54,152 nucleotides of DNA from Acidobacteriota bacterium. GTDB taxonomy: Bacteria; Acidobacteriota; Blastocatellia; Chloracidobacteriales; Chloracidobacteriaceae. Position 1 is the first letter of the stretch. Each line of letters opens with the position of its first letter. Positions 34,586-44,943 of the stretch are shown here, piece after piece. Under the pieces are notes generated by a model, which was given only the letters and a program-made list of their open reading frames with translations, had not been told where the DNA came from and ran no database searches. The translations under genes and the position numbers were made by a program. The stretch spans positions 1 to 54,152 of the forward strand of contig JACQXX010000002.1 in NCBI GenBank assembly GCA_016208495.1. Direction: 5' to 3'.

Positions 34586-36376
34586 CTAGGGCAGTTCTGG
34601 GTGACGTGGGAACTTCTGATAGGGCAGGCGTACCCCACGCACAAAGACACGGTCACAACGCATTTCGGCTGGGGCTTCAAACCCTTTTGCCCCATTGGCG
34701 CAGATAATATCGTCCTGGTCAATTCCGTCACCGCTGATGCCAATCCCACCGACTAATTTCCCGCCTTTGTAGAGGGCCAATCCCCCAGCAAAAATCTGGA
34801 GGCCATTGCGGATATTCGAAAGCAATGGGCGTGGTGCTTTGACGTTCAAAATGTCAATGATGGATGGCGCCAGGACGTCGAGTTGGAGGCCGACGTTAAA
34901 CGGAGAAAAGTTTCGGATTGAAGAACTCAACGGGGCATTTTCTGAACCTGTAATGCCGTCCGGGAAGAATGGACGATGCAGGAACCCAATTCCCCGGTCA
35001 CTGAACGCGACCGAGCCATCAAGACGAATGCCTTCGTTGGCCAGTGCATCCACATAGTTGCCGGCTCCGGCACGTCGCAGAAGCTGGGCCGCATCCGGGC
35101 GGCTAAACAGCAGTGAAGATCGGGCTTTCTGGCAACTCACATCGAGTCCAAAAATTGGGGCGTCAGGTGTGGCTCGAATGCCCAAAATTTCACCATCAAC
35201 CCCAACGACAGCCACATTCACTTCAGCAAAGCTGCCAATTGGTTGACGAATCGCACCCCGAGTACGGTAAGCTGAGGCAATTGCCTGAGCCAGCATTGTT
35301 TCAACTTCGTCGGCTGAAAGGTCGCGATTGCCACGGATGGGAAAGGCTTCTTCCATTCGATTATTATCCCGGTCAAGATCAAGCACATCCATCACGATTC
35401 GGACCGACATATTCCGTAGCGTTCCGCACTTAAACTGGCTGCGTTCACCAAGATAGGGAATTCCAGGTTGAATACCGCCTAACGGGTTAAGTGCGGTGTT
35501 GAGAAATTTGCCAACCCGGCTCAGATTGACCAGGTTTTCAGCGCCCTGGGGTGGAGCATTGAGGTAGGGAAGTCGGACCCCATCCACATAAATATTATCG
35601 GCCTGGACCAGTTCCGGTGGTTCATACCCACGGGCACCGGCCCGAGCAATGATTTCTTCAACTGATTGGTCGTTGTCGTCTGGGACTTTGTCAACCCCAT
35701 AGGCGCCCTCAACTTCGACACCAATGCCGCCAACCGGGATGTCGCCCATAAACAGTGGAACTCCACCTGGGTCACCTGAAATGCCCAGTGGAAGGCGCGG
35801 GTTGACGTCGCTGATCAAAAACAAGTTGGAAAATTGAACCCCAAACAGTGGGCCGCCTGGGGAAAAGTTCACCCCTGGTGGAATGTTTTCTTGAATGATG
35901 AAACTAGCTGATCGTGGGGTGAACGCATTGCCGGTCGTTTGAAAGACTGATCCAGTGCCAGCTTTGGAAATGGCCATGAATTCAGTTTGAATATTTGGAA
36001 CTGAGGGGAGTTCAAGCGGGCCGGGTGTGGTACCGCCTTCAATTCGGCCAAACCGGTTGGCACCTTTCATGCGGTACACAGCCAGGACGTTGACTTCTCG
36101 ATCAGTGATGGCAATGGTGGCTTTCACGCCCAGGTTCATGGCTCGCGTCACTGCCTGTTGAATTATCCGGTTTACGTCCGAGACGGCCAATGCCTTTGCG
36201 TCCGGATTGGGACACATAACCTTATTCAACCCAATGGTTGGATACTGGGGGGCTGGTGCTGGCGATAGACTGGAGGCTGCCGTCCCAGAAATTGGGCCTA
36301 AAGGGAGTGATAGCGATGAAGCTACCATCAGCAAGGTGAACACAAGAGGAATGAATCGAGATCTGGAGGTTTTCAT
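34586..36376 (-). CDS. Secreted protein with two GlcG/HbpS-like domains
   Basis: A 596-residue exported protein. The ATG at 36376 is chosen because AAGGAAGG lies 10 bases upstream and a signal peptide starts there (hydrophobic SRFIPLVFTLLMVASSLSL, cleavage near residue 33). Two copies of the GlcG/HbpS (DUF336) fold follow (about 45-300 and 345-585): each has an A-(V/I)-X-X-A-X-X-(R/Y) helix, strands such as ATIAITDREVNVLAVYRM and VNVAVVGVDGEILGI, and a GLALYKGGKLVGGIGISGD-like end. HbpS of streptomycetes binds haem; whether these copies do is unknown. Export and duplication are unusual. It lies next to the cytochrome region but reads away from it. Confidence 0.82.
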   Translation of the reverse strand: MKTSRSRFIPLVFTLLMVASSLSLPLGPISGTAASSLSPAPAPQYPTIGLNKVMCPNPDAKALAVSDVNRIIQQAVTRAMNLGVKATIAITDREVNVLAVYRMKGANRFGRIEGGTTPGPLELPSVPNIQTEFMAISKAGTGSVFQTTGNAFTPRSASFIIQENIPPGVNFSPGGPLFGVQFSNLFLISDVNPRLPLGISGDPGGVPLFMGDIPVGGIGVEVEGAYGVDKVPDDNDQSVEEIIARAGARGYEPPELVQADNIYVDGVRLPYLNAPPQGAENLVNLSRVGKFLNTALNPLGGIQPGIPYLGERSQFKCGTLRNMSVRIVMDVLDLDRDNNRMEEAFPIRGNRDLSADEVETMLAQAIASAYRTRGAIRQPIGSFAEVNVAVVGVDGEILGIRATPDAPIFGLDVSCQKARSSLLFSRPDAAQLLRRAGAGNYVDALANEGIRLDGSVAFSDRGIGFLHRPFFPDGITGSENAPLSSSIRNFSPFNVGLQLDVLAPSIIDILNVKAPRPLLSNIRNGLQIFAGGLALYKGGKLVGGIGISGDGIDQDDIICANGAKGFEAPAEMRCDRVFVRGVRLPYQKFPRHPELP

Positions 36377-37258
36377 GGAGATCATGCCTTCCTTACGAAA
36401 TTGTACGTGAGCCCCAGCCGCTTTTGCCGAGACACAAGTCACCTCGGCAAGCAGGTATTCAAAAAGAGGACACAGCCCTCCCTTTACCTGGGTGGCACTG
36501 GGTTTCAAGTCAGTTACTGTTCAGGATGCAGTCGAACGACCCTTAGAATGAAGGGCTGCTCACCACGATTGGGTCTGCACGTTAAGCGGGAATCCAGACG
36601 ATGTATGACCCATTACCCTCGAAAGACAATCACAACAATACGGTGGTGCAAAAACCTGAATCTTGAATCAACAATCACGGTTAGGCCAAAACGGCGGTGA
36701 AACGATCAGTTAGAAAATGAGGAGTTCAGTGAAAACTGCGAGACAAGCGAGTTGAGAATACCAAAATCTTAAAAAAAATACAGACCAAAATTTGACTTCA
36801 TGAAAAATTCAAGACTATTATTGGCGCACGGAATCCAGCTACCCATCCACTCAACAGCGATCAAACAACATCTTTCTCCTGCCGGTTTGAACGCTCCACC
36901 CCAAACTGGCGTGATGCGGTGTTCATCAATCAGAGGCTTTAATTCCTTTCAAAAAGCCACTTTCGCATCACTATTCACTTGAAAGTTTTCTAACCTGATC
37001 TTTTTGAATCCAAACAAGTCACGACCACTTGTGCGAAGGTTTCAACCCTCGGATCTTCTTTGGGCTGAAGGCTTTTGTTTTTGACCAGTGAGGAATTTTC
37101 TGAAAGCGCAAGCACTGTCGTTGAAATATCTTCAAAGCACCACCCCCCTATTTGAGCCCTGACGTTGCCTGACCCCGGTTCCAGCCAAACCGAGGAATTG
37201 ACCATGACTGGAAGTTGATGGTGTTGGCGCAACGACAACCTTACAAGGAGCGGCGATT
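36377..37258. other. Long divergent gap before the cytochrome region
   Basis: About 880 bases between the GlcG-like gene and the beta-barrel gene. Short open frames here lack ribosome-binding sites and typical composition. A clear AAGGAG lies at about 37245-37250, ahead of the beta-barrel gene. No period-7/8 array, inverted-repeat element or tRNA was seen. The base composition is more A/T-rich than the genes around it, as expected for a control region. Confidence 0.45.
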
Positions 37259-39142
37259 ATGAACAGTGGCCTGCACCGTTTGCTGGTTCTCCTCTTTGCC
37301 ACCTGTCTGATATGCGTGATGTCGGGAATTGTCTCGGCACAGAATGTGGCGCAAAGCACCCTGAGTGCCCCCGAAGCCGCAGCCAACTCACCAGATTCCG
37401 CCACTGGCGAGGATCCGCAAGTTGACCTGCAAAACCCACCCAAAAATGTACCTGGCGCGGCTGGTCGTTCCAGCGTCAAGCCAAAAAGTACCCAAAACGA
37501 AGGGGATCCTGGACCTCCAGTGGAAGACCGCTGGCGGATAGGGTTTCCGGAGTGGAACCGTACCGTGAAAGGAAGCTTATCCAACCCCTATCGGCAAAAT
37601 GTGCTGAAGGGGGATTATCCGATTTTTGGTCAGTACAACTTTTTTGTGCTCACCATGGAAAGCATCACGGCCAACATCGTCCGTCGGCTGCCGGTTCCAA
37701 GTGATGTCAGTACCAACAAACCTGATAGCGAAGAGTTTTTTGGCCGTGGCGGCCAATATATTCTGCAGCAAAATTTTCTGGTTTCGGCGGAGTTGTTCCA
37801 TGGTGATGCTGCCTTCAAGCCAGTTGACTGGCGGGTTCGATTCACCCCGGTGTTCAATATCAATTATGTCAACACGGGTGAGAATGGCATCATCAATCGA
37901 GACGTTCGACGCGGCACCAACCGTCTTGATGGACACGTTGGTCTGCAGGAAGGATTTGTTGAAGTCCGGCTGGGTGACACCTCTCGCGTCTTTCCGTTTT
38001 TGCGGGGCAAGGGAAGTCGTGGTGGACACAGCCCATATTTTGACACGACTTCGCTGCGGGCGGGGATTCAACAATTCAACAGTGATTTTCGTGGGTTGAT
38101 TTTCTTTGACAACAACCTGGGCGTTCGCCTCTTTGGAAATCATCAAGACAACAAATATCAATACAACGTGGCCTATTTCCACATGCTGGAAAAGGATACC
38201 AATAGTGGACTGAACACGTTTGACTTCCGCAGTCAACGGGTCTGGATTGCCAATCTGTACCGGCAGGATTTTATTAAAAAGGGTTATACCGCTCAGTTGA
38301 GCATCCACTATAACGATGATCAGCCCTCCATCCGATATGACACCAACAACTTCCTGGTTCGTCCCCAGCAAGTTGGAAATGTGACGCCCCATAGCATCAA
38401 AGCCGGGTACATTGGATGGACTGGGGACGGGCACTTCCGTCGAATCAACATCAATCACGCCTTTTATCAGGTGTTTGGGCAAGATAGCCGCAACCCGATT
38501 ACTCAGCGGTACGAGCGCATCAATGCCCAGCTCGGCGCTCTTGAACTGTCAATGGACCGTGACTGGCAACGATTTAAAGTCTCCGGGTTTTTTACCTCTG
38601 GGGACAACGGGATCAAAGATGGTCGAGCCAACGGGTTTGACTCAATCCTGGACAATCAGTTTTTTGCCGGTGGCGAAACCAGTTTCTGGAACAGCCAGGA
38701 AATCCGCCTGACCCAGACCGGGGTAGCCTTGACGACGCAAAACAGCCTCATTCCCTCGTTGCGGAGCAGCAAACTTCAGGGACAGTCCAACTATGTGAAT
38801 CCTGGGATCATTGTCGTCAATGGTGCCTATGAAGCTGAGTTGACCCCGCGAGCCCGACTGGAAGTGAATTTCAACTATATGCGCTTCCATCGGACCCAGG
38901 TCTTGAAAGAATTACTCTTTCAGCCGAAAGTCCGGCACAACATCGGGTTTGACTACGGCGCCGCGTTGATTTACCGGCCATTGCTCAGCGAAAACATCAT
39001 CTTCAAGTCCGGCATTTCAGTGTTTACCCCACTGAGCGGATTTACTGACATTTATACCTCAAAATGTGAACCTGGTGTGAATTGCGGCCAGGGCCAAAAA
39101 ACACTGTTTGCGCTTTTCTCTAAGGTTGTTGTGACGTTCTAA
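37259..39142 (+). CDS. Outer-membrane beta-barrel protein of the cytochrome cluster
   Basis: A 627-residue protein with a signal peptide (RLLVLLFATCLICVMSGIVSA, cut near A27) and a proline- and serine-rich linker (about 30-95). Beyond that it is a long series of alternating amphipathic strands (VDWRVRFTPVFNINYV, NNLGVRLFGN, KYQYNVAYFHML, YTAQLSIHY, WQRFKVSGFFTSG, ARLEVNFNYMRF) and it ends in phenylalanine (KVVVTF), the usual last residue of outer-membrane beta-barrels. I recognise no named family. Two cysteines near the C-terminus could form a loop disulfide. The ribosome-binding site AAGGAG is good. Seventy-eight bases before a ten-haem cytochrome on the same strand, it may be the porin part of a porin-cytochrome conduit; this is inference. 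Confidence 0.75.
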   Translation: MNSGLHRLLVLLFATCLICVMSGIVSAQNVAQSTLSAPEAAANSPDSATGEDPQVDLQNPPKNVPGAAGRSSVKPKSTQNEGDPGPPVEDRWRIGFPEWNRTVKGSLSNPYRQNVLKGDYPIFGQYNFFVLTMESITANIVRRLPVPSDVSTNKPDSEEFFGRGGQYILQQNFLVSAELFHGDAAFKPVDWRVRFTPVFNINYVNTGENGIINRDVRRGTNRLDGHVGLQEGFVEVRLGDTSRVFPFLRGKGSRGGHSPYFDTTSLRAGIQQFNSDFRGLIFFDNNLGVRLFGNHQDNKYQYNVAYFHMLEKDTNSGLNTFDFRSQRVWIANLYRQDFIKKGYTAQLSIHYNDDQPSIRYDTNNFLVRPQQVGNVTPHSIKAGYIGWTGDGHFRRININHAFYQVFGQDSRNPITQRYERINAQLGALELSMDRDWQRFKVSGFFTSGDNGIKDGRANGFDSILDNQFFAGGETSFWNSQEIRLTQTGVALTTQNSLIPSLRSSKLQGQSNYVNPGIIVVNGAYEAELTPRARLEVNFNYMRFHRTQVLKELLFQPKVRHNIGFDYGAALIYRPLLSENIIFKSGISVFTPLSGFTDIYTSKCEPGVNCGQGQKTLFALFSKVVVTF

Positions 39143-39220
39143 TCCGCTTCTGGACTGACGTTATTGAACAAGCACTTGTGAACTGATCGCTTTCATAATC
39201 AAGAAGAGAGGGAAAGACAC

Positions 39221-42200
39221 ATGCGTTCACTCGGGAAACTCTCTTGGATCAAGTTATTGAGTTGTGGTCTGGTCCTTGGGCTGGCTCTGGTCGTGTTTGG
39301 CGTCCGATGGAACGGCGCCCGGACCCAGGCCGCTTCCACCACCTCGACCCAACCCGCAAACGAGACCGAATTTGCAACCGACCCCGAGACAGCGACGCCT
39401 TCATCTGCACCGGCGCCTTCAAAAGATGCGCCAAAGAGCACCAAAGCCGGCGACCGATACGCGCAGGATGCGGATGATTCAGGATGTAAAAGCTGTCACC
39501 AGGGGGTTGAACCATCCCACGTCAATATTAAAGGTCAGGAAGATCCAGTCATTTCATGTGTGTACTGCCACGGTGGGAAGGGCGAAGTCAAAGCCCCAGC
39601 CGGTGAGCAAATGGGTGCCGCCGGCTATGAAAAAGCCAAAAACGAAGCCCACGTACAACCGAAATACCCCAAGAAATGGCAGGATGCCCGGACCAATAAA
39701 CTCAGCTCGGCCAATCCGGTCCGATCATATGAACTGTTAAATCAGGAAGACCCGAAATTTATCCGCTTCATCAACCCTGGCGATTTACGCGTGGCTGATG
39801 TGTCATGTGGCGAATGCCATGCCGAAGAAGTGAAGTTTGTCCGCACCAGCATGATGACCCACGGCGGCATGCTCTGGGGCGCGGCGCTCTATAACAATGG
39901 GGCCTATCGGGTCAAAAACTCCCAGTTTGGGGAAGCCTACAACATTGATGGGTCGCCAATTCGATTGGAAACCCACCCGAAACCCACGCCAGAGGAAACC
40001 AAATACAAAGGCGTGATTCCGTTCTTGAACCCGTTGTTGCGCTGGGAAGTTTCCCAACCTGGAAACATCCTGCGTGTGTTTGAACGTGGCGGGAAGAAAG
40101 TGGCCGAAGTGGGGAACCCGCTTCCGGAAGAACTCCCTGGCTTGCCGCAAGTGAAGTTGAGTCCACGTGGATTTGGGACGGTCCTGCGGACTGACCCGGT
40201 CTTCCTCGGTTTGCAAAAGACCCGATTGTTGGATCCATTGCTGTCATTCCTTGGCACCAACGATCAACCGGGTGACTATCGGTCCAGCGGGTGTACTTCG
40301 TGTCACACCCCCTATGCCAACGACCGATTTGAAGCCCACTCGGCTCAATTTGCGAAGTACGGGCACGAAGGCAAATCCTTTACGGCTGATCCGACGATTC
40401 CCAAAAACGAACCGGGTCACCCGATTAAGCACCAGTTGACCAGTGCCATTCCCACCAGCCAGTGTCTGGTCTGCCATATGCACCCTGGCACAAACCTGGT
40501 GACCACCTATGCCGGGTTTATGTGGTGGGACAATGAAACCGATGGCGACAAGATGTATCCGGAAAAGAGCGCCAAACTCAGCAATGAGGAATTGGAAAAT
40601 ATTCGCATCCGCAACCCCGAAGGGTCAGCCCAGAAAGGCAAATGGGGGACGGATACTGAATTTTTGAATCAAACCGGCTCGCCGGATTTCAATAAACAGC
40701 TCAAACGGACCCAGTTTGCCGATTTCCACGGCCATGGCTGGATGTTCCGGGCAATTTTCAAACAGGATCGCAAAGGCCATTTCCTCGATGCCCAGGGAAA
40801 TAAAGTTGAGAATGTGACCGGCGAAGCCATGCATCAGGCCACACAACCCTACACGGAAGCGGAATACAAAGCCTGGCAGGAAAATAAACCTGTTCGACCA
40901 GGGGTTCCGGTCCATTTGAAGGATATCCACCTTGATGCCGGAATGCATTGTGTTGACTGTCACTTCTCGCAAGATGGACACGGCAACGGGAAGCTCTATG
41001 GTGAGCCACGGGCCGCGATTGAAATTTCCTGTATTGATTGCCACGGATCAATCTATAAGAAAGCTCTTTCAGACGGTAAAAACACAGTGACTACTGGGTT
41101 TGCTGGCGGGAACAAGCTTTCCAAATACAAAGTCTGGGTCAAAGGAAAGAGCAAGAAACAACCCGTCTTGGAACTCCGGGATGGCAAGATCTTCCAGCAT
41201 TCCGCCCTTGATCCGGAAAAAGAGTGGGAAGTGGTGCAAACCGTTGACACCATTGATCCAAACAGTCCGCACTACAGCGAAAAATCCCGTCTGGCCAAAA
41301 CCATGCAGAAAGATGGCCGTTCGTGGGGAGCCGTACCAAACCAGGCGCCAACCTACAAGTGGGATCCAGACAAGAAACAAACCGTGTTGGCCAACAATCC
41401 GGACTTCGAACTGGCCCATAATGATAATCGGATGACCTGTTACGCCTGTCACTCGTCGTGGATGACCAGTTGTTTTGGCTGTCACCTTCCGATGGTGGCC
41501 AACCAGAAACGTAATATGGCCCATAACGAAGGCGGACCCGAAACTCGGAACTGGACCAACTATAACTATCAGGTATTGCGCGACGATGTGTACATGCTTG
41601 GGGTCGGCGGGACTGCCACTGGCGCCATCGAATCGGGTCGTGATACCGGCGGGTTAATTGCCCCAGTTCGGTCATCAAGTGCCGTCATCGTAGGTTCAAA
41701 GAACGCGAACCGTAACTGGCTCTATTCGCAACAGCAAACCATTTCGTCTGAAGGATATTCCGGACAGGCAATGAACACCCACGTTCCACACACCGTGCGT
41801 GGAAAGGGTGAAACCAAGCAGTGTACCGATTGTCATATCTCGAAGGACAATGACAATAACGCGATCATGGCTCAGTTGCTGTTGTTGGGTACCAACTATG
41901 TCAACTTCATGGGTCGCTTCATTTATGTGGCCGCTGGTGAACATGGCTTTGAAGCTGTGGTTGCCACGGAACGTGATGAGCCACAGGCCGTGATTGGAAG
42001 CACGCTGCATAAGCTGGCCTATCCAGAAGAGTACAAAAAACACGTTGACAACAAACGTGAACTCACCGAAGCCTATGAACACCACGGCCACGTCGTCAGT
42101 CTGCAAATGCGAGGTGAATACCTCTATGCGGCTGAAGGTGAAAAGGGCATCCATGTGTATGATATCGCCAACATTGATGATAAGGACTTCTCGGAACGGA

Positions 42201-43366
42201 TTACATCGGCGCCGGTCTCGCCATTAGGGCAGAAGTTCTATGTCAAAACCAAACACGCCACAGCGATTGCTTCTCCGACCACGCTTGGGGTTGACCCAAC
42301 CCGCGAGCACCTGCCTGAAAATGAAGAACAACCTATCAGTCTCGTCTATGCCTTCCTCTATGCTTCAGATAAAGAAGAAGGACTGGTCGTGATTGGTGAT
42401 GGCCTGGACGGAAAACATGGTCCGGGTGTGGCCACCTTGCTCGATGGTGACCCGGCCAATAATTTCCTGAAACGTCAACCAGGATTTAATCCGGATGGCA
42501 AGCTCAGCGGCGCCGAAAACCTGACGGTGGCTGGCAACTGGGTGTACCTCCTGTGTGACAAAGGCGTGGCGGTGATTGATATTTCAAATCCGCTCAAGCC
42601 TGAACTGAAGACGATTGTCGAAGGCTTTCACGAGCCAAAAAGCATTGCGGTTCAGTTCCGATATGCCTTCGTCACTGACGAAGAAGGGATGAAAGTCATT
42701 GACGTCACTCGACCCGAACGGGCCAAGCTGGTCAAAGACGCCGAAGTCCCGATCAAACACGCTCACGGAATCTATGTGGCACGCACCTATGCCTATATCG
42801 CGGCTGGTGAAGAAGGTCTGGTGATTGTTGACATTGAAAAACCAACCCAACCAAAACTTGACCAAACCTACAACGCCAACGGTGAAATCAACGATGCGCA
42901 CGACGTGAAGGTCGGCATGACGAATGCCAGCGCTTTTGCTTACATTGCCGATGGAAAGAACGGAATGCGGGTGCTGCAAATCATGTCACCTGAAACCAAC
43001 CCGAACTTCCTGGGCTTTAGCCCACGGCCAATGCCGGAACTGATTGCCACCTATCCAATGAAAGGCCATGCCCTGGCCATTTCAAAGGGATTGGATCGAG
43101 ACCGGGGTGTGGATGAAAGCGGAAATCAGCTTGTGGTCTTTGGTCGTCGTGGGGCACGTCCATTTAACCTGGAGGAAATGCGGACGATCATGCGGCCACG
43201 GGTAACCAACGAACCCCCAGGCCCACCAATCAATGCTGAACCTCCAACCGTGGGATTACTCAACCGTATCCAGGCACTCTTTACCCTGGATGCTTCGAAA
43301 GCGCTCTTCGGATTGGCTCTGGTCCTGCTGCCGTGGCCGTTCCTGAGGCGCCGGAAAAACGAGTAG
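39221..43366 (+). CDS. Ten-haem cytochrome c with LVIVD propeller and C-terminal anchor
   Basis: A 1381-residue exported protein. An N-terminal membrane/signal segment (about 9-28, [18 protein letters not shown]) and an Ala/Thr/Pro linker lead to ten CXXCH c-haem motifs at about residues 88, 113, 196, 357, 414, 576, 604, 740, 751 and 867 (for example CKSCH, CVYCH, CGECH). From about 890 to 1290 it is a propeller of LVIVD-type repeats ([55 protein letters not shown]). The C-terminus has a short hydrophobic helix ending in L-R-R-R-K-N-E, resembling a sorting or membrane anchor. It is probably a periplasmic or surface electron carrier. Ribosome-binding site: GAGAGGGAAAG. It lies between the beta-barrel gene and a nine-haem cytochrome gene. 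Confidence 0.9.
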   Translation: MRSLGKLSWIKLLSCGLVLGLALVVFGVRWNGARTQAASTTSTQPANETEFATDPETATPSSAPAPSKDAPKSTKAGDRYAQDADDSGCKSCHQGVEPSHVNIKGQEDPVISCVYCHGGKGEVKAPAGEQMGAAGYEKAKNEAHVQPKYPKKWQDARTNKLSSANPVRSYELLNQEDPKFIRFINPGDLRVADVSCGECHAEEVKFVRTSMMTHGGMLWGAALYNNGAYRVKNSQFGEAYNIDGSPIRLETHPKPTPEETKYKGVIPFLNPLLRWEVSQPGNILRVFERGGKKVAEVGNPLPEELPGLPQVKLSPRGFGTVLRTDPVFLGLQKTRLLDPLLSFLGTNDQPGDYRSSGCTSCHTPYANDRFEAHSAQFAKYGHEGKSFTADPTIPKNEPGHPIKHQLTSAIPTSQCLVCHMHPGTNLVTTYAGFMWWDNETDGDKMYPEKSAKLSNEELENIRIRNPEGSAQKGKWGTDTEFLNQTGSPDFNKQLKRTQFADFHGHGWMFRAIFKQDRKGHFLDAQGNKVENVTGEAMHQATQPYTEAEYKAWQENKPVRPGVPVHLKDIHLDAGMHCVDCHFSQDGHGNGKLYGEPRAAIEISCIDCHGSIYKKALSDGKNTVTTGFAGGNKLSKYKVWVKGKSKKQPVLELRDGKIFQHSALDPEKEWEVVQTVDTIDPNSPHYSEKSRLAKTMQKDGRSWGAVPNQAPTYKWDPDKKQTVLANNPDFELAHNDNRMTCYACHSSWMTSCFGCHLPMVANQKRNMAHNEGGPETRNWTNYNYQVLRDDVYMLGVGGTATGAIESGRDTGGLIAPVRSSSAVIVGSKNANRNWLYSQQQTISSEGYSGQAMNTHVPHTVRGKGETKQCTDCHISKDNDNNAIMAQLLLLGTNYVNFMGRFIYVAAGEHGFEAVVATERDEPQAVIGSTLHKLAYPEEYKKHVDNKRELTEAYEHHGHVVSLQMRGEYLYAAEGEKGIHVYDIANIDDKDFSERITSAPVSPLGQKFYVKTKHATAIASPTTLGVDPTREHLPENEEQPISLVYAFLYASDKEEGLVVIGDGLDGKHGPGVATLLDGDPANNFLKRQPGFNPDGKLSGAENLTVAGNWVYLLCDKGVAVIDISNPLKPELKTIVEGFHEPKSIAVQFRYAFVTDEEGMKVIDVTRPERAKLVKDAEVPIKHAHGIYVARTYAYIAAGEEGLVIVDIEKPTQPKLDQTYNANGEINDAHDVKVGMTNASAFAYIADGKNGMRVLQIMSPETNPNFLGFSPRPMPELIATYPMKGHALAISKGLDRDRGVDESGNQLVVFGRRGARPFNLEEMRTIMRPRVTNEPPGPPINAEPPTVGLLNRIQALFTLDASKALFGLALVLLPWPFLRRRKNE

Positions 43367-43390
43367 CGCTCGTACTTTTCAGGAAAAGTT

Positions 43391-43474
43391 CAGAGTTCCG
43401 CCAACGGGCGGCAGTGTCTTGGAAAACGTTGATACTGAGTATTTTAGGATGGAGCCGCCCGAAGGCGGAACTCT
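43391..43474. repeat. Inverted-repeat element with CAGAGTTC end, second copy
   Basis: AGAGTTCCGCC...GGCGGC (43392-43412) faces GCCGCCC...GGCGGAACTCT (43454-43474): 21-bp arms differing at two central bases. Each arm is itself a small hairpin. The outer CAGAGTTC matches the element at 22960. The element sits between two cytochrome genes and covers the first, false in-frame start of the second. Confidence 0.75.
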
Positions 43475-43502
43475 AAACAGTCGTTGCCGAAAAGAGGTGG
43501 TT

Positions 43503-44870
43503 GTGCAGAACTCGCGTCGTTTGATCGCTCTCCTTGTTTTTTCCTTGATGGTTTCTGGAATTTTCTTGACCAGGGTGATTGCCACTCAGATGGCAGGACC
43601 CCCTACCCTGGCTTCGGTTCACCGAGAGGTGTCATCGGTGCCGGTCTGGGAAGCCGACCAGGAAAAAGCTGGGGATTCAAAGTCAGCCTCTGCCCCTGCC
43701 AAACCCGTTGCCAAAGGTCCGGTTGATTACGGCAAGTTCAATCATGCCGACCATGATGGCGACGTTCGCAAATTAACCAGTGCCGGAACGATGAAGCTGG
43801 ATTGCAATTACTGCCATCTGGTGGATGATTCCGACAAATTACAAGCTGGATTTGGTGAATTTCCCTGCGAGACTCCAGATGGAGCCAAAGCCAGGGCGAA
43901 AACGAAAATGGTCAAACACAGTGCCTGTATTGACTGCCACAAACCTCAATTCGTTGGGGCTGGCGCCAAACAGGCCATGTGTTTGATCTGCCATACCAAA
44001 TTTGGATTTCAACGCGGCTTGCCGGTTCGGAATTTTCCGAATGAGGCTGGGCAATCAGAATTCGACATTGAATTTCCACATAGCAAGCACAAGAAATATG
44101 TCAAGCTGGTGCAAAATCAATCTCCGTCCAACGTTCAGGTGGCTTCGGTAATTGGCTTGCCAACGGGTGGCGCAAATCCAATGCGAACCACGGTTGCCAC
44201 GGTGGCGGCTGATTCCACCTTTGCCTGTGCGGCCTGCCATAGTGTTGAAACCGCTGGAGTTTTTGCTGCCCGACCTGATCATCGTTCCTGTTTTGTCTGT
44301 CATAGTGAAAAAGTCGAGAAACGATACGAATCTGCCCAGAGCGAACCCTATGCCGCAAACTGTGCCGGGTGTCATCCTAAAGTTGAGAAAAAACCATATG
44401 CGGCGGCCCATCTGATGCAATTTCAAATTGCCAACGCCAAAGGCGAATCTGGAGCCCTGCTGTTCCGACATGATTCCGACCACGCCATCCTCCAGCAAAT
44501 TCCTGGTACTCAAGACGTTCTCACTTGTGTTCACTGTCACGGCGAAATCAGTGATGCCGTAGCCCGGGTAAAATTCAGTGCTGACTTTCCCAAATTAAAA
44601 GCTCGGGATGAAAAGAAAGCCCCAGACAAACAAATCTATAAAGACATCACTGAATACTCAGATTTCCTGGTTTCAAAATATCCGCAATCGTGTGGTGGAT
44701 GTCATTCTTTAAAGAAAAAGCCTCTGATTGTGGGTTGGCTGTCACGATCAAACAAATTTGGGAATATTTTTGGAGTGAGTGATTGTGACCAGTGCCATGC
44801 CCAGGAAATCATTGACAAAGACATCAACTATCACAAAAAGCAACTCAATCCCCCGAAGAAAACTGAATAG
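43503..44870 (+). CDS. Nine-haem cytochrome c
   Basis: A 455-residue exported protein with nine CXXCH motifs (CNYCH, CIDCH, CLICH, CAACH, CFVCH, CAGCH, CVHCH, CGGCH, CDQCH). The GTG at 43503 is chosen because AGAGGTG lies just upstream; an in-frame ATG at 43419 would read through a repeat arm. An N-terminal signal or membrane segment follows (LIALLVFSLMVSGIFL). Distal histidines in F-N-H-A-D-H and F-P-H-S-K-H resemble class III (c3/NrfH-like) ligands. It is in the same direction and cluster as the ten-haem protein, so the two may pass electrons to each other. Exact location (periplasm or anchored) is uncertain. Confidence 0.88.
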   Translation: MQNSRRLIALLVFSLMVSGIFLTRVIATQMAGPPTLASVHREVSSVPVWEADQEKAGDSKSASAPAKPVAKGPVDYGKFNHADHDGDVRKLTSAGTMKLDCNYCHLVDDSDKLQAGFGEFPCETPDGAKARAKTKMVKHSACIDCHKPQFVGAGAKQAMCLICHTKFGFQRGLPVRNFPNEAGQSEFDIEFPHSKHKKYVKLVQNQSPSNVQVASVIGLPTGGANPMRTTVATVAADSTFACAACHSVETAGVFAARPDHRSCFVCHSEKVEKRYESAQSEPYAANCAGCHPKVEKKPYAAAHLMQFQIANAKGESGALLFRHDSDHAILQQIPGTQDVLTCVHCHGEISDAVARVKFSADFPKLKARDEKKAPDKQIYKDITEYSDFLVSKYPQSCGGCHSLKKKPLIVGWLSRSNKFGNIFGVSDCDQCHAQEIIDKDINYHKKQLNPPKKTE

Positions 44871-44943
44871 GCGTCTGGGAACCCCTGCTGCTTTTCCACA
44901 AACTGTTGCTTAACCAGAAAAAACAGGAACGGGATCCATCCAT

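Noticed and set aside
37577-38482. 301-codon open frame opposite the beta-barrel gene
   Set aside because: The plus-strand frame has a signal peptide, beta strands and terminal F; the antisense frame shows no motif.
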